Assembly: GCF_003987645.1 (NCBI RefSeq)
Contig: NZ_NGKA01000005.1
Location: 62,001 to 126,000, forward strand
Direction of reading: 5' to 3'
DNA: 64,000 nt
DNA from: Vagococcus elongatus
Lineage (GTDB): Bacteria > Bacillota > Bacilli > Lactobacillales > Vagococcaceae
Shown here: positions 19,532-29,277 of the stretch, one piece after another
Position numbering within the stretch: position 1 is the first letter of the stretch
Layout of the letters: each line of letters opens with the position of its first letter
The notes under the pieces: generated by a model
The model's input: the letters and a program-made list of their open reading frames with translations, nothing else
What the model was told of the DNA's origin: nothing
Database searches by the model: none
Position numbers and translations under genes: made by a program

Positions 19532-20347
19532 ATGCTGATAGAAAAATTAAAAGATGAGAAAAATTTGACTCCTTCTGAACGGGTGATAGCAGAATTTGTG
19601 TTAGACCGTGACAACGATGTGATCAATCTCTCCAGTGAAGAGTTGGGAAAATTAACCTACACCTCACAAGCAACGGTGACAAGGTTTTATCAAAAAATCG
19701 GCAGCAAATCTTATCGGGAATTTGTGGTAGACTTGAATAACGAACTTCAGGAACTCCGCCGTGCTGAGAATTTGATTGTGGATAATAATCCGATTCACGA
19801 TGAATTGGAGCTAGAAGACATTATAGAAACCCTGCCTAATCTTTATCAGAAAACAGCTATCAATACGAAGTTGTTATTGGACAGGAAAGTTTTACAGCAT
19901 GTGTGTGAAAAAATTGTTCAGGCGAAGATGGTGGATGTCTATGGTATCGGGATTACGTCATCATTGGCGGACCAAATGGCTTTCAAGTTAAATTCTACAG
20001 GTGTTTTTTGCCAGTCCCACAGCGGATATAATGGCAGTTATGTTTACAAATCCGCTCATAAAAATGAGACAGTGGCTGTCCTTATCACACTGACGGGCAT
20101 GAATGAAACGATTTTAAAAATCGCCAAAAGATTAAAGAAGAACCATGTTTATACGGTGGTCATAGGCGGTGGAAGGGCGGCAGACCTTCTCGATTACTGT
20201 GATGAATTAATTAAGTTGGACACTAACCGATATTTTCATATCGACACTCTTTCATCGCTTTTTTCTGCCCAATATATTATCGATATTATTTTTTCTGCCC
20301 TTTTAGTAGAACTGAATCATCAAAAAATCGGGCTAGAAAATAAATAA
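19532..20347 (+). CDS. MurR/RpiR-family transcriptional regulator
   Basis: A 271-residue regulator. The N-terminal RpiR helix-turn-helix (about 1-75: LTPSERVIAEFVLDRDND, then LTYTSQATVTRFYQKIG) binds DNA. The C-terminal SIS domain (about 105-250; VYGIGITSSLADQMAFKLNS, VLITLTGMNETILKIAKRL) senses a phosphosugar. It is divergent from the GH4 phosphoglycosidase across 337 bases that hold a dyad and a cre-like site, so control of that gene and itself is likely. The start at ATG 19532 fits the family; its ribosome site (GGATGG) is weak. Confidence 0.92.
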   Translation: MLIEKLKDEKNLTPSERVIAEFVLDRDNDVINLSSEELGKLTYTSQATVTRFYQKIGSKSYREFVVDLNNELQELRRAENLIVDNNPIHDELELEDIIETLPNLYQKTAINTKLLLDRKVLQHVCEKIVQAKMVDVYGIGITSSLADQMAFKLNSTGVFCQSHSGYNGSYVYKSAHKNETVAVLITLTGMNETILKIAKRLKKNHVYTVVIGGGRAADLLDYCDELIKLDTNRYFHIDTLSSLFSAQYIIDIIFSALLVELNHQKIGLENK

Positions 20348-20403
20348 ATTAAAATGAAACTCTTTCATCTGTGACGTTTTCGATACTAAAAAGGAGTGGC
20401 AAA

Positions 20404-21099
20404 ATGACATTATATGAAACGATTTTTACACGAAGACAAGTCAGGCGCTTTAGAGATGATTTGTTGGACCAGCAGCAACTTTTGGATATTGAAACATGGA
20501 TTTTGAATGCAAAACAGTTTTCCGGTCAACAGGCGAAGGTGGCGTTGGTAACCGACAATGAAGTGAGCCATGGACAAGGTGCTCCGTATTATTTGTTAGT
20601 CTATTGTGACAACCATAGTTCAGCCTATGGGAACGCAGGGTTTGTTTTGCAACAAGGAGATTTGTATCTTCAAAGTCTGGGCCTTGGCAGCGGCTGGTTT
20701 GCTGGCGTCAAGCCTAAACGTCACGATGATCGTTTTTGTATTGGTCTGGCTTTCGGAAAAACCGATGTTCCCGCAAGAAAAAGTGAGGATGAGTTTAAAC
20801 GAAAATCCATTGAGACAATCAGTCCTATGGCTAACGCAGTGGCAGCGGCCGTTCGTTTAGCCCCTTCGTCATTAAATTCGCAACCTTGGCGACTGGCATT
20901 TGGAGAGGAAAAAGTAACCATTACCGATGTGGGGAGCGGCATCAAGCGGATGTTTTTGAAAAACAAATTAAATAAAATAGACTTGGGGATTGCAGCCAGT
21001 CACGCCGTTATAGCCCTAACGCATGAGGGGAACACAGTGATTGAAGTCATTCCCAGAGAAACAAATCAGCAGTTTGAAATTGATATTTTTTACCGGTAA
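20404..21099 (+). CDS. Nitroreductase-like flavoprotein
   Basis: A 231-residue nitroreductase-superfamily protein. The start MTLYETIFTRRQVRRFRDD carries the arginine-rich FMN-phosphate motif, and the C-terminal half has AAVRLAPSSLNSQPWRLAF, the second conserved FMN segment. The overall layout resembles the putative nitroreductase group with two half-length repeats (TM1586-like). ATG 20404 is preceded by AAAAGGAG; a start at 20371 has no such site. It follows the RpiR gene by 56 bases and may be co-transcribed. The substrate cannot be told from sequence. Confidence 0.8.
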   Translation: MTLYETIFTRRQVRRFRDDLLDQQQLLDIETWILNAKQFSGQQAKVALVTDNEVSHGQGAPYYLLVYCDNHSSAYGNAGFVLQQGDLYLQSLGLGSGWFAGVKPKRHDDRFCIGLAFGKTDVPARKSEDEFKRKSIETISPMANAVAAAVRLAPSSLNSQPWRLAFGEEKVTITDVGSGIKRMFLKNKLNKIDLGIAASHAVIALTHEGNTVIEVIPRETNQQFEIDIFYR

Positions 21100-21144
21100 T
21101 CGTACAGTTAACAGAATTTTTAAAATTGGAAGGGGGATTCTTAC

Positions 21145-21978
21145 ATGGTGTATGCTGATTATCATGTTCATAGCGACTATAGTGATGACTCTTGGTACTT
21201 GATGGAAGATGTCGTCAGAGATGCTCTTGAGATGGGACTAGAGGAGCTTTGTTTTACCGATCATGTGGATTATGGCGTTAAGCCGGATTGGAAACCAGAG
21301 GATGTTTTTCTGGTTGGAAAAAATCAAGAAGTTAAAAATGTCCACTATGAGCGATATTTTTCTGAGTTGCGTGCATTGACTCAAAAATATAGCAATCAAA
21401 TCTCCATCAAAACAGGACTAGAATTCGGCATGCAGATACACACGATCCCTCAATTTGAAAAACTTTATGAATCCTATGTTTTTGATTTTATTTTACTGTC
21501 TGTCCATCAAATAGATGACAAAGAATTTTGGACAGGAGAATTCCAACAAGGGCATTCCCATCAGGAGAGTTGTGACAGATATTACGATGAAATGTATCAA
21601 CTGGTGACTACTTATAAAGATTACAGCGTGCTGGCACACATGGATTTGGTCAGACGATATTTGGATAAAGAAGTAGATACAGTTAATTACAGCAGAGAAA
21701 AAATAGAAGAGATTTTAAAAATCGTTATTCAAGATAACAAGGGGATAGAGTTAAACACCTCTTCTTTTCGCTACGGGATTCCCGGATTGACACCTTCGCT
21801 AGAAATTTTGAAACTTTATCGTGAACTGGGAGGCACTATTTTAACCATCGGGAGTGACAGTCACGAACCTGAACATTTAGGGTATCATATCAAAGAAGCA
21901 AGAAAGATGTTAAAAGATATCGGCTACACTTATTTTTGTACGTACGATCTGATGGAGCCAAACTTTTATAAATTATGA
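21145..21978 (+). CDS. PHP-domain phosphoesterase (histidinol-phosphatase-like)
   Basis: A 277-residue PHP-family metal-dependent phosphatase. The metal motifs are YADYHVHSDYSDDS at the N-terminus, the CFTDHVDYG segment, GLEFGMQ, SVHQID, VLAHMDLVRRY and a C-terminal TIGSDSHEPEHLG, i.e. the full PHP set. The length and the HisJ/HisK-like ending ARKMLKDIGYTYFCTYD fit histidinol-phosphate phosphatases, but no his genes are nearby, so another phosphomonoester may be the substrate. ATG 21145 has GGAAGGGGG upstream. Confidence 0.85.
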   Translation: MVYADYHVHSDYSDDSWYLMEDVVRDALEMGLEELCFTDHVDYGVKPDWKPEDVFLVGKNQEVKNVHYERYFSELRALTQKYSNQISIKTGLEFGMQIHTIPQFEKLYESYVFDFILLSVHQIDDKEFWTGEFQQGHSHQESCDRYYDEMYQLVTTYKDYSVLAHMDLVRRYLDKEVDTVNYSREKIEEILKIVIQDNKGIELNTSSFRYGIPGLTPSLEILKLYRELGGTILTIGSDSHEPEHLGYHIKEARKMLKDIGYTYFCTYDLMEPNFYKL

Positions 21979-22021
21979 TAGGTGTCTGGAAGGCTCAATT
22001 GTTGTCTTGATGAGACAGATT

Positions 22022-22070
22022 AAAAAACGTTAAGCAGCGACTTTTGTCAATCTGCTTAACGTTTTTGTTT
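22022..22070. terminator. Bidirectional terminator between PHP gene and aminotransferase
   Basis: AAAACGTTAAGCAG pairs with CTGCTTAACGTTTT around a 14-base loop, with A- and T-runs outside. It serves the convergent genes ending at 21978 and 22110. Confidence 0.88.
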
Positions 22071-22109
22071 TAAGATTTGCTGTCAAGGGACAGACGAGTT
22101 TTAAAAAAA

Positions 22110-23258
22110 CTAAAATGCCAGTTTTTCCATTCGGTCAAAGGCTTCTTTCAAGACAGCTGTTTCTTGTGTTGCTGCAAGTCTGACGTAATCATCTCCGCTA
22201 TCTCCGAAGGCTTTTCCCGGGATGACTAATACTTTCGTTTTCTCCAGCAAATACTTTGAAAATGCCACTGAAGTCATGCCTGTGCGGGAAATATTGATAA
22301 AGGCGTAAATACTGCCTTTTAATTCATGCAGCGAGAGATAGTCAATAGCGGCAACCCGGTCAGCGATATATTCCATGCGTTCCTTGAACACATCAACAAC
22401 TTTTGGAATCAACTCTTCACTATGTTCCAACGCATAAATTCCAGCCCGTTGAGAAGGGGTAGGTGCGGAATATGTGACATTCTCGTTCAGCAAGCTGACG
22501 GCTTCGTTGATATAGTTTGGAGCAATCATGTAGCCGATACGCCAGCCTGTCATGGCAAATGCTTTCGAAAAACTTCCGAAAGTAATTGAGTGCTCTGGAG
22601 CCAACGAGGCAAGAGGCGTGAAAGTATCATAAAAAGTAAAAGCTTCGTACACTTCATCTGATAAAATATAGAAATGATATTTTTTGGCTAATGCCACAAT
22701 TTTTTCAGATGTTTCTTTAGAAAAGACCGCCCCTGTCGGATTATTCGGCGTATTCAAAATGAGTGCTTTTGTTTTCGGCGTAATCGCTTTTTCCAGAATA
22801 TCCGTATCGATTTGAAAGCCGTCTTTTTCATAGGTCGGAATAATCACAGGAGTTCCCCCGGCAGCGATGACTTGTTCTTTATAAGGAGAGAAGTAAGGCT
22901 CATGAATAATCACTTCGTCTCCTGTATTTAAGAGAACTTGCAGTGCAAGGTACATACCATGTAATGCACCGACAGTCCCTCTAACTTGATCGGGATTAAA
23001 CGTTAGACCGTAAGTTTTTTTGTAAAATTGAATGACTGCCTCAATGAACTCAGCACTGCCATCGGGAGCAGTATACTTAGTATGTCCTCTTTTCACATCC
23101 TCAAAAGCCGATTGAATGATACTTTCATCAGTAATCAAATCTGGATCTCCAATAGAAAGATCAATCAAATCTGTGCTTTTTTTTGCTAAGTTGGCAATTT
23201 CCATTAAAATACTTTCCTCAGGCTGCTGATAATAATGATTTAAAAACTGTTGGTTCAT
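22110..23258 (-). CDS. Class I/II PLP aminotransferase
   Basis: A 382-residue fold-type I aminotransferase. SIGDPDL near the N-terminus, LNTPNNPTGAVFSKE, and the PLP-lysine motif SFSKAFAMTGWRIGYM are all present; the C-terminal arginine region is FGDSGDDYVRLAATQ. It resembles the AspC/PatA-type group; the amino donor cannot be fixed by eye. It lies 20 bases after an amino-acid ABC ATPase gene and is probably the last gene of that operon, suggesting it acts on the imported amino acid. Confidence 0.88.
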   Translation of the reverse strand: MNQQFLNHYYQQPEESILMEIANLAKKSTDLIDLSIGDPDLITDESIIQSAFEDVKRGHTKYTAPDGSAEFIEAVIQFYKKTYGLTFNPDQVRGTVGALHGMYLALQVLLNTGDEVIIHEPYFSPYKEQVIAAGGTPVIIPTYEKDGFQIDTDILEKAITPKTKALILNTPNNPTGAVFSKETSEKIVALAKKYHFYILSDEVYEAFTFYDTFTPLASLAPEHSITFGSFSKAFAMTGWRIGYMIAPNYINEAVSLLNENVTYSAPTPSQRAGIYALEHSEELIPKVVDVFKERMEYIADRVAAIDYLSLHELKGSIYAFINISRTGMTSVAFSKYLLEKTKVLVIPGKAFGDSGDDYVRLAATQETAVLKEAFDRMEKLAF

Positions 23259-23278
23259 AAGTCTGTTCCCTTCATTTT

Positions 23279-24001
23279 TTATAAAACTTTACCTAGAAAA
23301 TCTTGCGTCCGTGGATTTTTTGGTGCGGTGAAAATATCCTCCGGTGCCCCTTCTTCTTGGATGATACCATCTGCCATAAAGAGCACGCGGTCCGCCACCT
23401 CTCTGGCAAAGCCCATCTCATGGGTCACCACGACCATGGTCATGCCTGATTGAGCCAAAGATTTCATAACGTTTAGTACCTCGCCGACCATTTCCGGGTC
23501 AAGGGCAGAGGTGGGTTCATCAAACAACATGACGGTAGGCTCCATCGCTAAAGCTCTTGCAATGGCGACCCGCTGTTTTTGTCCCCCGGAGAGTTGTGAA
23601 GGGTAGCTGTCGGCTTTATCACTCAATCCGACTTGATCCAATAACTCTAAAGCGTGGGCTTTTGCTTTTTCAGGCGACTCTTTTTTCACTTGAGTGGGAC
23701 TAATTGTAATATTTTCCAAGACATTCTTGTGAGGGAAAAGATTAAAGTTTTGAAAAACCATTCCCATTTTTTGACGCAATTCATTAATATTTGTATCGGC
23801 ATCTAATAAATTTTTTCCTTCAAACAATATTTTACCTTGTTGAGGTTTTTCCAGCAAGTTCAGACAGCGAAGGAATGTACTTTTCCCGCTTCCAGAGGGT
23901 CCGATAACCACGACCACTTCCCCTTGATTGACGGTGGCATCGATACCTTTTAGTACATCAACTTTATCAAACGACTTATGTAAATTTTCAACTTTAATCA
24001 T
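23279..24001 (-). CDS. Amino-acid ABC transporter ATP-binding protein (GlnQ type)
   Basis: A 240-residue ATPase of the polar amino acid uptake family. Walker A is GPSGSGKST, the signature [19 protein letters not shown], Walker [20 protein letters not shown], and the switch histidine is in [14 protein letters not shown]. Length and the start [20 protein letters not shown] are those of GlnQ/ArtM-type proteins. It overlaps the upstream fused permease gene by eight bases, so the two are coupled. The substrate is probably Gln/Glu or another polar amino acid. Confidence 0.94.
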   Translation of the reverse strand: MIKVENLHKSFDKVDVLKGIDATVNQGEVVVVIGPSGSGKSTFLRCLNLLEKPQQGKILFEGKNLLDADTNINELRQKMGMVFQNFNLFPHKNVLENITISPTQVKKESPEKAKAHALELLDQVGLSDKADSYPSQLSGGQKQRVAIARALAMEPTVMLFDEPTSALDPEMVGEVLNVMKSLAQSGMTMVVVTHEMGFAREVADRVLFMADGIIQEEGAPEDIFTAPKNPRTQDFLGKVL

Positions 24002-25454
24002 TAGCTCCTAATCTCCTTTCAGCAACTCCCAAAACTCTAGACAAACCAAATGTTAATATGAAGTAAATAATTGAAGCTATCACAATTGGAATAAATGGTT
24101 TAAAGCTTGCGCCTTGAACGACACCAGCTTGGAACATCAATTCGGATACCCCTACGACTGAGACGACAGAGGATTCTTTAATGACTGTGACAAACTCATT
24201 ACCCAGTGCAGGCAAAATATTTTTGATGGCTTGGGGCATGATGATCAACTTCATAGCTTGAAATTTATTCATTCCCAGTGAACGTGCAGACTCCATTTGG
24301 CCCACATCTACAGCATTGATTCCTGCACGGACGATTTCAGCCACATAAGCAGCACTATTCAAGGATAAAGCAATCAAGCTTGATGCTAAGGCTGACAAAT
24401 CCAGTCCAATCACGTTGGTTCCGAAGAACACCAAGAAAATTTGAACCAGCAGCGGTGTCCCACGAACATATTCAATATAAACTGTAGCGATGATTTTCAG
24501 CAGTTTGTTGGCAGATATTTTCATTATAGCTAGAATCGCTCCTAAAATAGCGCCAAAAAATACACCGACGATTGCTAAAAGAATCGTGAAGCCTGTTCCT
24601 TTTAAAAAGTAAGACGCATATTTTTCAAAGAAGGATTCTTCATTGAACATAAGAGCAGACGCTTCTTTTTTGTATCGTTCGACTAAATTTTCTTCTTTGA
24701 TGGTAGCGATGGTTTCATTGATTCTTTCCAGCAGCACAGGAGCTTCTTTTGATAAAGCTACCGCTGTTTGTTTGTCTGCATCAGCAAACTGAACATTATC
24801 AGCGAAAGACAAATCTTCGGTTTGGGACAGATAAGCCTCGGCAACAGGACCTTCTACCACTGCCGCATCGATTTTTTTGTTTTGAAGCTGTAAAATAATA
24901 TCAGTAAATTTTTGTAGAGAAACAACCTGAGACCCAATCAGTTCATTTTTAGCAAGGTCTTCTTGAGTGGTTTGTTTTTGCGCACCAACTTTGATACCGT
25001 CAAAATCATTGACGCTGTTAAAGCGTTCTTCTTCACCCTTACGAACCACAACTCGCTGTTTGACTTCCATGTAGGGGTCGGAGAAATTAACTTCTTGTAA
25101 TCGCTCTGGTGTAGGGGACATTCCGGAAATAATCAAATCGATTTTACCGGTTTTTAATGCACCTAACAGGGCATCAAAGCCGAACTCTTCGATTTTTAAT
25201 TTTACACCCATGTCCGCAGCTATTTTTTCGGCAATTAAAATATCGATTCCCACAATGGTGTCTTTGCCATCGATAGTCGTATGGAATTCATAAGGCGGAT
25301 AATCAGCTGATAAACCGACACGCAGGACACCATCTTCCTGAATACGGTCGTAAATTTTATCTTCTGTGTTTGCATCAGCTTTAATAGGAATAAAAAAAGA
25401 CATACCAATAATAGCTAACATTAAAATGGAAAAATACTTTTTAAAGTGTTTCAT
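23994..25454 (-). CDS. Fused amino-acid-binding protein and permease (GlnPH type)
   Basis: A 486-residue fusion. A signal/anchor segment (about 5-25) is followed by one extracellular amino-acid-binding domain (about 35-265; [43 protein letters not shown]) and a three- to five-helix permease with the EAA-like loop [23 protein letters not shown]. This single-chain layout is typical of lactic acid bacteria GlnPQ; some of those have two binding domains, this has one. ATG 25454 is preceded by TAGGAGGAG; the frame continues to 25535 without a ribosome site. First gene of the transporter operon. Confidence 0.94.
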   Translation of the reverse strand: MKHFKKYFSILMLAIIGMSFFIPIKADANTEDKIYDRIQEDGVLRVGLSADYPPYEFHTTIDGKDTIVGIDILIAEKIAADMGVKLKIEEFGFDALLGALKTGKIDLIISGMSPTPERLQEVNFSDPYMEVKQRVVVRKGEEERFNSVNDFDGIKVGAQKQTTQEDLAKNELIGSQVVSLQKFTDIILQLQNKKIDAAVVEGPVAEAYLSQTEDLSFADNVQFADADKQTAVALSKEAPVLLERINETIATIKEENLVERYKKEASALMFNEESFFEKYASYFLKGTGFTILLAIVGVFFGAILGAILAIMKISANKLLKIIATVYIEYVRGTPLLVQIFLVFFGTNVIGLDLSALASSLIALSLNSAAYVAEIVRAGINAVDVGQMESARSLGMNKFQAMKLIIMPQAIKNILPALGNEFVTVIKESSVVSVVGVSELMFQAGVVQGASFKPFIPIVIASIIYFILTFGLSRVLGVAERRLGAND

Positions 25455-25485
25455 TGATTCTCCTCCTAGATGTGAATATGTATGG

Positions 25486-25514
25486 ATTATAAAGTAAAAT
25501 GGAAAAATATGCAA
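25486..25514 (-). promoter_or_regulatory. Promoter of the amino-acid transporter operon
   Basis: Minus-strand TTGCAT (25509-25514), 17-base spacer, TATAAT (25486-25491), 32 bases before the start codon. Confidence 0.75.
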
Positions 25515-25622
25515 TAAGAAAATTGGAATATTCATTAAAAGTCAAAAATAAGATGTTTTTAGCGATGTAAACAGATTTTTTATGCATTATTTTTAAATTG
25601 TTAGTGATATTTATTCATGCTC

Positions 25623-25652
25623 TTGTAATTATTGGTGATATTTATGTATAAT
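25623..25652 (+). promoter_or_regulatory. Promoter of the GldA-like gene
   Basis: TTGTAA (25623-25628), 18-base spacer, TATAAT (25647-25652). This supports translation from ATG 25680 rather than from the frame's first ATG, which lies inside the promoter. Confidence 0.65.
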
Positions 25653-25679
25653 ATGGGAAAGAAAAGGGAGTTGATTGCA

Positions 25680-26759
25680 ATGAAAATGAATTTAGTCGTC
25701 CGAGGAGCGCCTCAGGAATATATATGCAAGACAGGCAGCTGGCAGGAATTGCCCGATCATTTAGCTAAAAGGGGCGTCGAAAATATTTTAGTTCTTCATG
25801 GGGAGAAGTCTTGGAAAGCAGCGGAACCTTATTTTCCTGATTTATCCGATTTTCAAGTGCTGTTCCGTCATTATGGCAATCATTGTACGGATACGTTGCG
25901 GGATCAGCACATCGCTGTTGCGAAAGAAAATCAGATAGATACAGTGGTTGCAGTGGGTGGAGGAAAAATTTCTGATTTAGGTAAAATGATTGCCCATGAA
26001 ATGAAAATCAGAATAGTTATTTTACCAACTTTAGCTGCCACGTGTGCTGCTTATTCTTCTTTGAGTTCTGTCTATAATGATAACGGGGAACATTCGGAAA
26101 TGCGGATTTTTCCTTATAGTACAGATTTAGTCTTGGTAGAACCGGAGATGTTGCTGGATTCGCCTGAAGAATATTTGATTGCCGGCATCGGAGACACCAT
26201 CGCCAAATGGTACGAATCTAATGCGATTATCTCCCAGCTGGAGGAAAAATCTGTTGCGGTGGAAATCGCTCAAAGTATGGCAAAAAAATGCCGTGATAAT
26301 TTACTTGAATATAGTAGTGAAGCTATTAAAGCACATGGAGAAAAAAATTTAACTGAAGCTTTTAAAAAAGTGATCGAAACCAATATCATGTTGGCGGGTC
26401 TTGTTGGGGGCTTTGGGGACGATTATGGGCGGACGGCGGGTGCACATACGATTCACGATGCTCTGACAGTTGTTCCGGAAAGCCGTGCTGTTCTTCATGG
26501 AAATAAGGTGGCCTACGGTATTTTAGTTCAGCTGGTGATTGAAGACAAATGGGAAGAGATTAAAAATTTACAGCCATTTTATGAAGAATTAGGTCTGCCA
26601 TTGTCATTAAAAGACATGAAGATTCCCTTGGATGGCTTGGATAAGGTGGTTGAAAAGGCTGCCTCTCCTAAAGAGTTTATTCATTTATTGGCGAAGCCGG
26701 TCAACCAACAAGTGATTAAAGAGGCTATGCTGGCATTGGAAGATTATATGACGAATTAA
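25680..26759 (+). CDS. Iron/zinc-containing alcohol dehydrogenase, glycerol-dehydrogenase-like
   Basis: A 359-residue member of the GldA-like branch of metal-dependent alcohol dehydrogenases. The NAD-binding VVAVGGGKISDLGKMIAHE, the metal-binding aspartate in GIGDTIAKWYE and the histidines in AGAHTIHDALTV and LHGNKVAYG are all present. The start MKMNLVVRGAPQEYICKTG follows AAGGGAG and lies just after a good promoter. True glycerol dehydrogenases have a slightly different N-terminus, so the substrate may be another polyol or hydroxy compound. Monocistronic. Confidence 0.87.
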   Translation: MKMNLVVRGAPQEYICKTGSWQELPDHLAKRGVENILVLHGEKSWKAAEPYFPDLSDFQVLFRHYGNHCTDTLRDQHIAVAKENQIDTVVAVGGGKISDLGKMIAHEMKIRIVILPTLAATCAAYSSLSSVYNDNGEHSEMRIFPYSTDLVLVEPEMLLDSPEEYLIAGIGDTIAKWYESNAIISQLEEKSVAVEIAQSMAKKCRDNLLEYSSEAIKAHGEKNLTEAFKKVIETNIMLAGLVGGFGDDYGRTAGAHTIHDALTVVPESRAVLHGNKVAYGILVQLVIEDKWEEIKNLQPFYEELGLPLSLKDMKIPLDGLDKVVEKAASPKEFIHLLAKPVNQQVIKEAMLALEDYMTN

Positions 26760-27086
26760 TTCTTAATTTAATAATATTCTTGTAGAGGAAGATTCAGAAG
26801 AAAAATAAAGTTTCCGTGAGGTCATCAGGCAGTGTAGATTTCGCGGGATTTTATTTTTGCTGATTTTTCAAGTGATTTCCGCATCCTTCTCATGTCTTTC
26901 TCGATGATTGCCATGAGAATTTCTTTTAGCTATACTGGAGTTGATTATAATCTATTTCAAGTATAGTCAATAGAATAAAATATAGGAGATATATTTGCAG
27001 GTTGTTCCTTGTGATTGTGTTTCTTCTTTATTGAAAAAATGCCTGAATTTTTAGCTCATTTAAAAATCCTCAAAAGGAGAGGGAAA
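26760..27086. other. Intergenic region with one terminator-like hairpin
   Basis: AAAATAAAG...CCG pairs imperfectly with CGGGATTTTATTTTT between 26801 and 26858, a plausible terminator for the GldA-like gene. Farther on, CTATACT (26930-26936) and AGTATAG (26960-26966) form a spaced inverted repeat in the likely promoter area of the next gene. No other gene is seen. Confidence 0.5.
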
Positions 27087-28223
27087 ATGATTTATTTAGA
27101 TAACTCAGCAACAACGTTGAAAAAACCAGATAGTGTGATTCAAGCAGTCATGGATGCCTTAAATCATATTGGAAACCCTGATAGAGGTGTTCATGAGGCA
27201 TCTTTGGAAAGTTCTCAGTTGTTATTTAAGACTCGCCAACTGTTGTGTGAGTTTTTCAATGGGGAACAGTCAAGTCAGATTGTGTTTACTTCGGGAGCCA
27301 CAGAAAGTCTCAACCTAGTCATCAATGGTCTTCATGAAAAAGGAGATCACGTCATAACGACGATGATGGAACATAATTCTGTATTGCGCCCATTGTACCG
27401 CTTAGAGGCACAGCAAATAATCGAGTTGACGATTTTACCGGTGGATGAAAAAGGGTGTATAAGTTATAAAGGTTTGGAAGAGGCCATTCAGCTGAACACT
27501 AAGTCACTGATTATTTCTCATGGCTCAAATGTTACAGGAAATAGTGTCAATCTGGAAAAAATTGGCAAGATTGCCGCTAAAAACGATGTGATATTTATTG
27601 TTGACAGTGCACAATCTGCAGGAACTTTGCCAATCGATATTCAGAAACAACAAATAGATATTTTATGTTTTACCGGCCATAAAGGGTTATTTGGTCCTCA
27701 AGGCACAGGAGGGCTCTATGTCAATCCAATGATAAGTCTAAAACCTTTAAAGGTTGGAGGTAGTGGGATTGCTACCTTTAGTAAAACTCATCCGACCACT
27801 ATGCCAACTGCATTGGAAGCAGGGACATTAAACGGACATGGTATTGCTGGTTTAAAAGCCGGTATAGAGTTTATTTTAAATAAAACCTTACAAAGTATCC
27901 ATCAACATGAGATGTCCTTAGTTCAGCTTTTTTACGAAGAGGTTTGTCAAATAGATGGGGTGACAGTGTATGGAGATTTTACAACTAAGGCACGCTGCCC
28001 GATTGTCAGCTTGACTATTGGTGAAGAAGATTCGTCAGAAATCAGCGATAGACTCGCCAGCGACTATGGTATTGCCACTAGATCTGGTGGACATTGTGCC
28101 CCGTTGATTCACGAAGCGCTGGGGACCAAGGAACAAAGCGTGGTTCGTTTCAGCTTTTCATATTTTAATACGGAGGAAGAAGTCCTTGCGGCTATCCAAG
28201 CGTTAAAAGAGATAGCACAATAG
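27087..28223 (+). CDS. Cysteine-desulfurase-like class V aminotransferase
   Basis: A 378-residue PLP enzyme. It opens MIYLDNSATTLKKPDSV, the standard cysteine desulfurase start, and has FTSGATESLNLVI, DSAQSAGTLPIDIQ and the PLP lysine in FTGHKGLFGPQGTGGL. The catalytic cysteine is kept in TRSGGHCAPLIHEALG. It resembles the stand-alone Csd branch rather than IscS or SufS: no IscU or SufU gene is nearby. ATG 27087 follows AAAAGGAGAGG; an upstream frame to 27015 lacks a ribosome site. The sulfur acceptor is unknown. Confidence 0.87.
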   Translation: MIYLDNSATTLKKPDSVIQAVMDALNHIGNPDRGVHEASLESSQLLFKTRQLLCEFFNGEQSSQIVFTSGATESLNLVINGLHEKGDHVITTMMEHNSVLRPLYRLEAQQIIELTILPVDEKGCISYKGLEEAIQLNTKSLIISHGSNVTGNSVNLEKIGKIAAKNDVIFIVDSAQSAGTLPIDIQKQQIDILCFTGHKGLFGPQGTGGLYVNPMISLKPLKVGGSGIATFSKTHPTTMPTALEAGTLNGHGIAGLKAGIEFILNKTLQSIHQHEMSLVQLFYEEVCQIDGVTVYGDFTTKARCPIVSLTIGEEDSSEISDRLASDYGIATRSGGHCAPLIHEALGTKEQSVVRFSFSYFNTEEEVLAAIQALKEIAQ

Positions 28224-28420
28224 CTTTATGAAACTGATCAGCCAATAAAACATAGTCATAGACTGGATAAAGTCCGGATTTGGAAATCTGAAATGCTTGA
28301 TAGGTTCTCTGAATATTTTCTGTTTTTATATTCGTTCAGGAGCTGAGACCGGATGCTTTGTTTGTCTTTAAGAACACCTGAAACTTTTGTGCTCTAACTT
28401 CTTAATTTCATAAAGGCATC

Positions 28421-28457
28421 AAAAAGTGCGTTCCCCAGCAAAGGAAACGCACTTTTT
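28421..28457. terminator. Rho-independent terminator
   Basis: Thirteen-pair stem AAAAAGTGCGTTC.. with ..GAACGCACTTTTT (one bulged base) around a short loop, ending the cysteine-desulfurase-like unit about 200 bases after its stop. Confidence 0.8.
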
Positions 28458-28612
28458 ACTGTTTCCGTATTTTTGAGAGCTAACGATATAGACTCGCGGC
28501 ATGCACCGTAAATGATTTATCCATTTTTTTACATCAGTTCTAAAGCTCCTGAATTATAGTGCGGAACTCTGACTACTGAGTGTTAAGTTGGCCAGAAGCG
28601 TGTACTTCCTAA

Positions 28613-28641
28613 TTGGTCGTGGAATGTGAGCATGGTATAAT
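28613..28641 (+). promoter_or_regulatory. Promoter of the SnoaL/NTF2-like gene
   Basis: TTGGTC (28613-28618), 17-base spacer and an extended -10, TGGTATAAT (28633-28641). Confidence 0.75.
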
Positions 28642-28686
28642 TGGTTTTAGAGAAATGAAGTGTACAGCGTTTAGGAGGTTGTGAAA

Positions 28687-29133
28687 ATGACGAACGAAAG
28701 CATCAGAGAGTTCTTCTTACGTTATGAGCAGTTTTTCATGCAATCGCTTGACGGAGATGTAGATGTTGACGAAATATCATCGTTGTATGCACAAGAATTT
28801 ATTGCCGCTTCGCCCATGGGGACAATGTCGGGGAAAAACGACCATCAATTTCAGCAAGCCTTGGTGCAAGGCTACGAGCAATACCGCCAAATTGGTACTA
28901 AAAAAATGACAGTTCGGAGTGTAAAAACTTCTCCAATAGACGAGCTTCATTGCGTAGCTCATGTAGCTTGGACAGCAACCTATGCCACTGCTGAAAAATC
29001 AAACATAGCAATTGATTTCGAAGTACATTATCTCATGCAAGAGCTTGGCGGCAAGTTGCAGATATTTGGCTGGATTGCAGGGGATGAGCAAAAACTATTA
29101 AAAGACTATGGTGTTATTAAAGCATCAGACTAG
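28687..29133 (+). CDS. SnoaL/NTF2-like domain protein
   Basis: A 148-residue protein with the alpha-then-beta-sheet composition of the SnoaL/NTF2 superfamily: an N-terminal helix pair (SIREFFLRYEQFFMQSLDGD), then beta strands such as MTVRSVKTSPIDELHCVAHV, ATYATAEKSNIAIDFEVHYL and KLQIFGWIAGD. Such domains act as small-molecule binders or isomerases; no catalytic residue is identifiable, so the function is unknown. ATG 28687 is chosen because AGGAGG lies eight bases upstream; GTG 28681 is too close to it. Monocistronic, between its own promoter and terminator. Confidence 0.75.
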   Translation: MTNESIREFFLRYEQFFMQSLDGDVDVDEISSLYAQEFIAASPMGTMSGKNDHQFQQALVQGYEQYRQIGTKKMTVRSVKTSPIDELHCVAHVAWTATYATAEKSNIAIDFEVHYLMQELGGKLQIFGWIAGDEQKLLKDYGVIKASD

Positions 29134-29223
29134 GCGAAGCAAGTCCTTCGGGTCATCTTCGCCCAAGGTTGGGGCTTTTCGTCAAATGGTGATGATGGTA
29201 CTAAAAGTGAATATAAATTTATA

Positions 29224-29277
29224 CACCCCCTAAAAGTTAGATTGTTTATTCTAGCTTTTAAGGGGTGAGTTTTTTTA
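29224..29277 (+). terminator. Terminator between the SnoaL-like gene and proC
   Basis: CACCCCCTAAAAGTTAGA (29224-29241) pairs with TCTAGCTTTTAAGGGGTG (29250-29267), one mismatch and one G-T, followed by seven Ts. Its left arm shares CCCCC-AAAAGTTAGA with the hairpin at 8593. Confidence 0.8.

Larger units (their letters stand above)
28224..28686. other. Intergenic region holding a terminator and a promoter
   Basis: A hairpin AAAAAGTGCGTTCC (28421-28434) with GGAAACGCACTTTTT (28443-28457) is a good bidirectional terminator. A promoter for the next gene lies at 28613-28641. I see no gene in the rest; the 28224-28420 part is featureless. Confidence 0.7.
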
